From assembly GCA_018400055.1 (NCBI GenBank), contig JAGYNK010000098.1:1-11424 (forward strand): a stretch of DNA of 11,424 nucleotides, in the 5' to 3' direction. The stretch comes from Candidatus Moraniibacteriota bacterium (lineage in GTDB: Bacteria; Patescibacteriota; Minisyncoccia; Moranbacterales; UBA9337). The notes beneath the pieces were generated by a model. It was not told the DNA's origin. It did no database searches and saw only the letters and a list, made by a program, of their open reading frames with translations. A program made the translations under genes and the position numbers. Shown here piece by piece: positions 10,640 to 11,424 of the stretch (within the stretch, counting starts at the first letter, position 1; every line of letters begins with the position of its first letter).

Positions 10640-10963
10640 CTACCTATCATAACAACTGCAGTGTAAATTCCACGCAGCTTGATATTCTCGTATATCCTCC
10701 TTCGTCATTTCTTCGCCTACGTTGAAAATGAATTTTCCGCCATCATCTTCCCATAGTTTTCTTTTAACCGATACAAGCTTTTTCTCCAACTCCCTTACAA
10801 ATTTTTCAGGGAGAGGGAGAGAAATAATATTCCGCTCTTCCTCATGAATGATTCTATGGAGAGTCCACATAAGCGAGTTTCCGTTTTGGAATATGTGAAT
10901 AGCCACTTTATCCTCAAGACCATATTTTTCTGCGATTTCAAGAAATTCATCTCTTACCGTCAT
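10640..10963 (-). CDS. Unknown 107-aa protein
   Basis: I do not recognise it. ATG at 10963 has a good SD (AAGGAG, 6-7 nt upstream), and the gene starts 15 nt after the stop of the zinc-ribbon gene, so the two form an operon. Predicted mixed alpha/beta, acidic: MTVRDEFLEIAEKYGLEDKV, a His/Trp-containing segment (SLMWTLHRIIHEEERNI), a helix PEKFVRELEKKL, and a C-terminal HCSCYDR whose Cys and His could bind metal. No signal peptide or membrane segment. Confidence 0.65.
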   Translation of the reverse strand: MTVRDEFLEIAEKYGLEDKVAIHIFQNGNSLMWTLHRIIHEEERNIISLPLPEKFVRELEKKLVSVKRKLWEDDGGKFIFNVGEEMTKEDIREYQAAWNLHCSCYDR

Positions 10964-10978
10964 ATCAATCTCCTTATC

Positions 10979-11254
10979 TTAATGAGGCATATTCCGTTCT
11001 TTGGAAAGAGTGGGATTCAATAATAAAAAATCCGAATTTTCTGGCATATATAAACCCCCATTATTTACACAGGAATTATTTTCATAAGAATGAGAATCTC
11101 TTATGCCCTCTTCCAAATGACCGCATTCATCGCACCAGCGAAATACTTTTCGCCCTAGAACAAAAAAATTTTCTCCGTCACAATAAGCCCCGCATTTCTT
11201 ACAAGTAAAACCTACGCCCGGTATAAATATTTTTGAATTAAAGGATAAACCCAT
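10979..11254 (-). CDS. Small zinc-ribbon protein, 91 aa
   Basis: Start ATG at 11254, with GGAGGT 9 nt upstream. Two CxxC knuckles, FTCKKCGAYC (17-26 region) and WCDECGHLEEG (40-50 region), can bind one zinc ion as a ribbon. The C-terminal half (SHSYENNSCVNNGGLYMPENS) shows no known domain. It is first of two genes in a minus-strand operon. Function not recognised; nucleic-acid or protein binding is possible from the fold. Confidence 0.65.
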   Translation of the reverse strand: MGLSFNSKIFIPGVGFTCKKCGAYCDGENFFVLGRKVFRWCDECGHLEEGIRDSHSYENNSCVNNGGLYMPENSDFLLLNPTLSKERNMPH

Positions 11255-11332
11255 TAGAGCGATACCTCCCGTTTTTAAAATAGAAATAAAAAAAGAACTT
11301 TTTGTTAGTTATTATTGTTTTTATTTGATATT

Positions 11333-11346
11333 TTAACTAAAGTTAA
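11333..11346. promoter_or_regulatory. 14-bp palindrome upstream of the zinc-ribbon operon
   Basis: TTAACT-AA-AGTTAA, perfect 6-bp arms, about 80 bp before the ATG in an AT-rich region with no clear minus-strand -35/-10 pair. An operator is possible. Confidence 0.35.
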
Positions 11347-11377
11347 TCATATTATTTTAATTCTGACAAATGGAAAA

Positions 11378-11406
11378 TTGACAAAACCGCTTGAATAAAC
11401 TATGCT
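11378..11406 (+). promoter_or_regulatory. Rightward promoter leading out of the window
   Basis: TTGACA (11378-11383), 17 nt, TATGCT (11401-11406). The transcribed gene lies beyond 11424. Confidence 0.7.
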
Positions 11407-11424
11407 TTAGATGGTATAGAAATT

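Overview
The window looks like a chromosomal segment of an uncultivated bacterium of the Candidate Phyla Radiation (Patescibacteria, Parcubacteria-like). This rests on AT-rich gene sequence, tRNA genes without an encoded CCA, most housekeeping starts lacking a Shine-Dalgarno (SD), a bL19 with a long charged tail, a TrmB-type regulator and heptamer repeats. The assignment is inference; no 16S gene is present.

Left part (1-5334): the C-terminal part of a PhoU-domain protein runs rightward. Everything else is on the minus strand: a four-tRNA operon (Val, CAU-anticodon, Phe, Gly) with a near-consensus promoter and a terminator, a tRNA-Leu, rplS with its own promoter, an RluD-type pseudouridine synthase, and an unrecognised 806-residue protein with a GNAT-like C-terminal domain.

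Middle (5371-6943): an AbiEi/AbiEii toxin-antitoxin pair reads rightward. It is flanked by two 77-bp direct repeats that differ at 3 positions. The left repeat supplies most of the -35 hexamer of the abiE promoter. The right repeat is half of a roughly 120-bp element with 24-bp inverted ends, placed where it can terminate both converging transcripts.

Core finding (about 6823-9367, minus strand): a strong promoter (TTGACA-N17-TATACT with TG extension) at 9374-9402 faces left into about 830 nt without a credible gene. Next come three tightly overlapping small genes (X 64 aa, Y 77 aa, Z 259 aa, DHH/DHHA1-like) and then about 500 nt of non-coding tail. The whole stretch, coding parts included, is packed with perfect or near-perfect hairpins with 6-14 bp arms. 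It also holds a candidate five-way junction, a three-way junction and a 7-bp loop pseudoknot. Imperfect pairs in these stems are repeatedly G-U in the minus-strand RNA and would be A-C in the plus-strand RNA, so the folded molecule is probably the leftward transcript. GC content is much higher in X, Y and Z than in their neighbours, and each has an AAGGAGGAA-type SD directly behind a hairpin. I do not recognise this as a known RNA class or system.

Right part (9403-11424): a TrmB-family regulator is transcribed divergently from the structured locus, from a perfect-consensus promoter, with palindromes in the shared intergenic region. It abuts a truncated rluD-like remnant. A terminator cluster follows, then a two-gene minus-strand operon (zinc-ribbon protein and a small unknown). 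A strong rightward promoter points out of the window.
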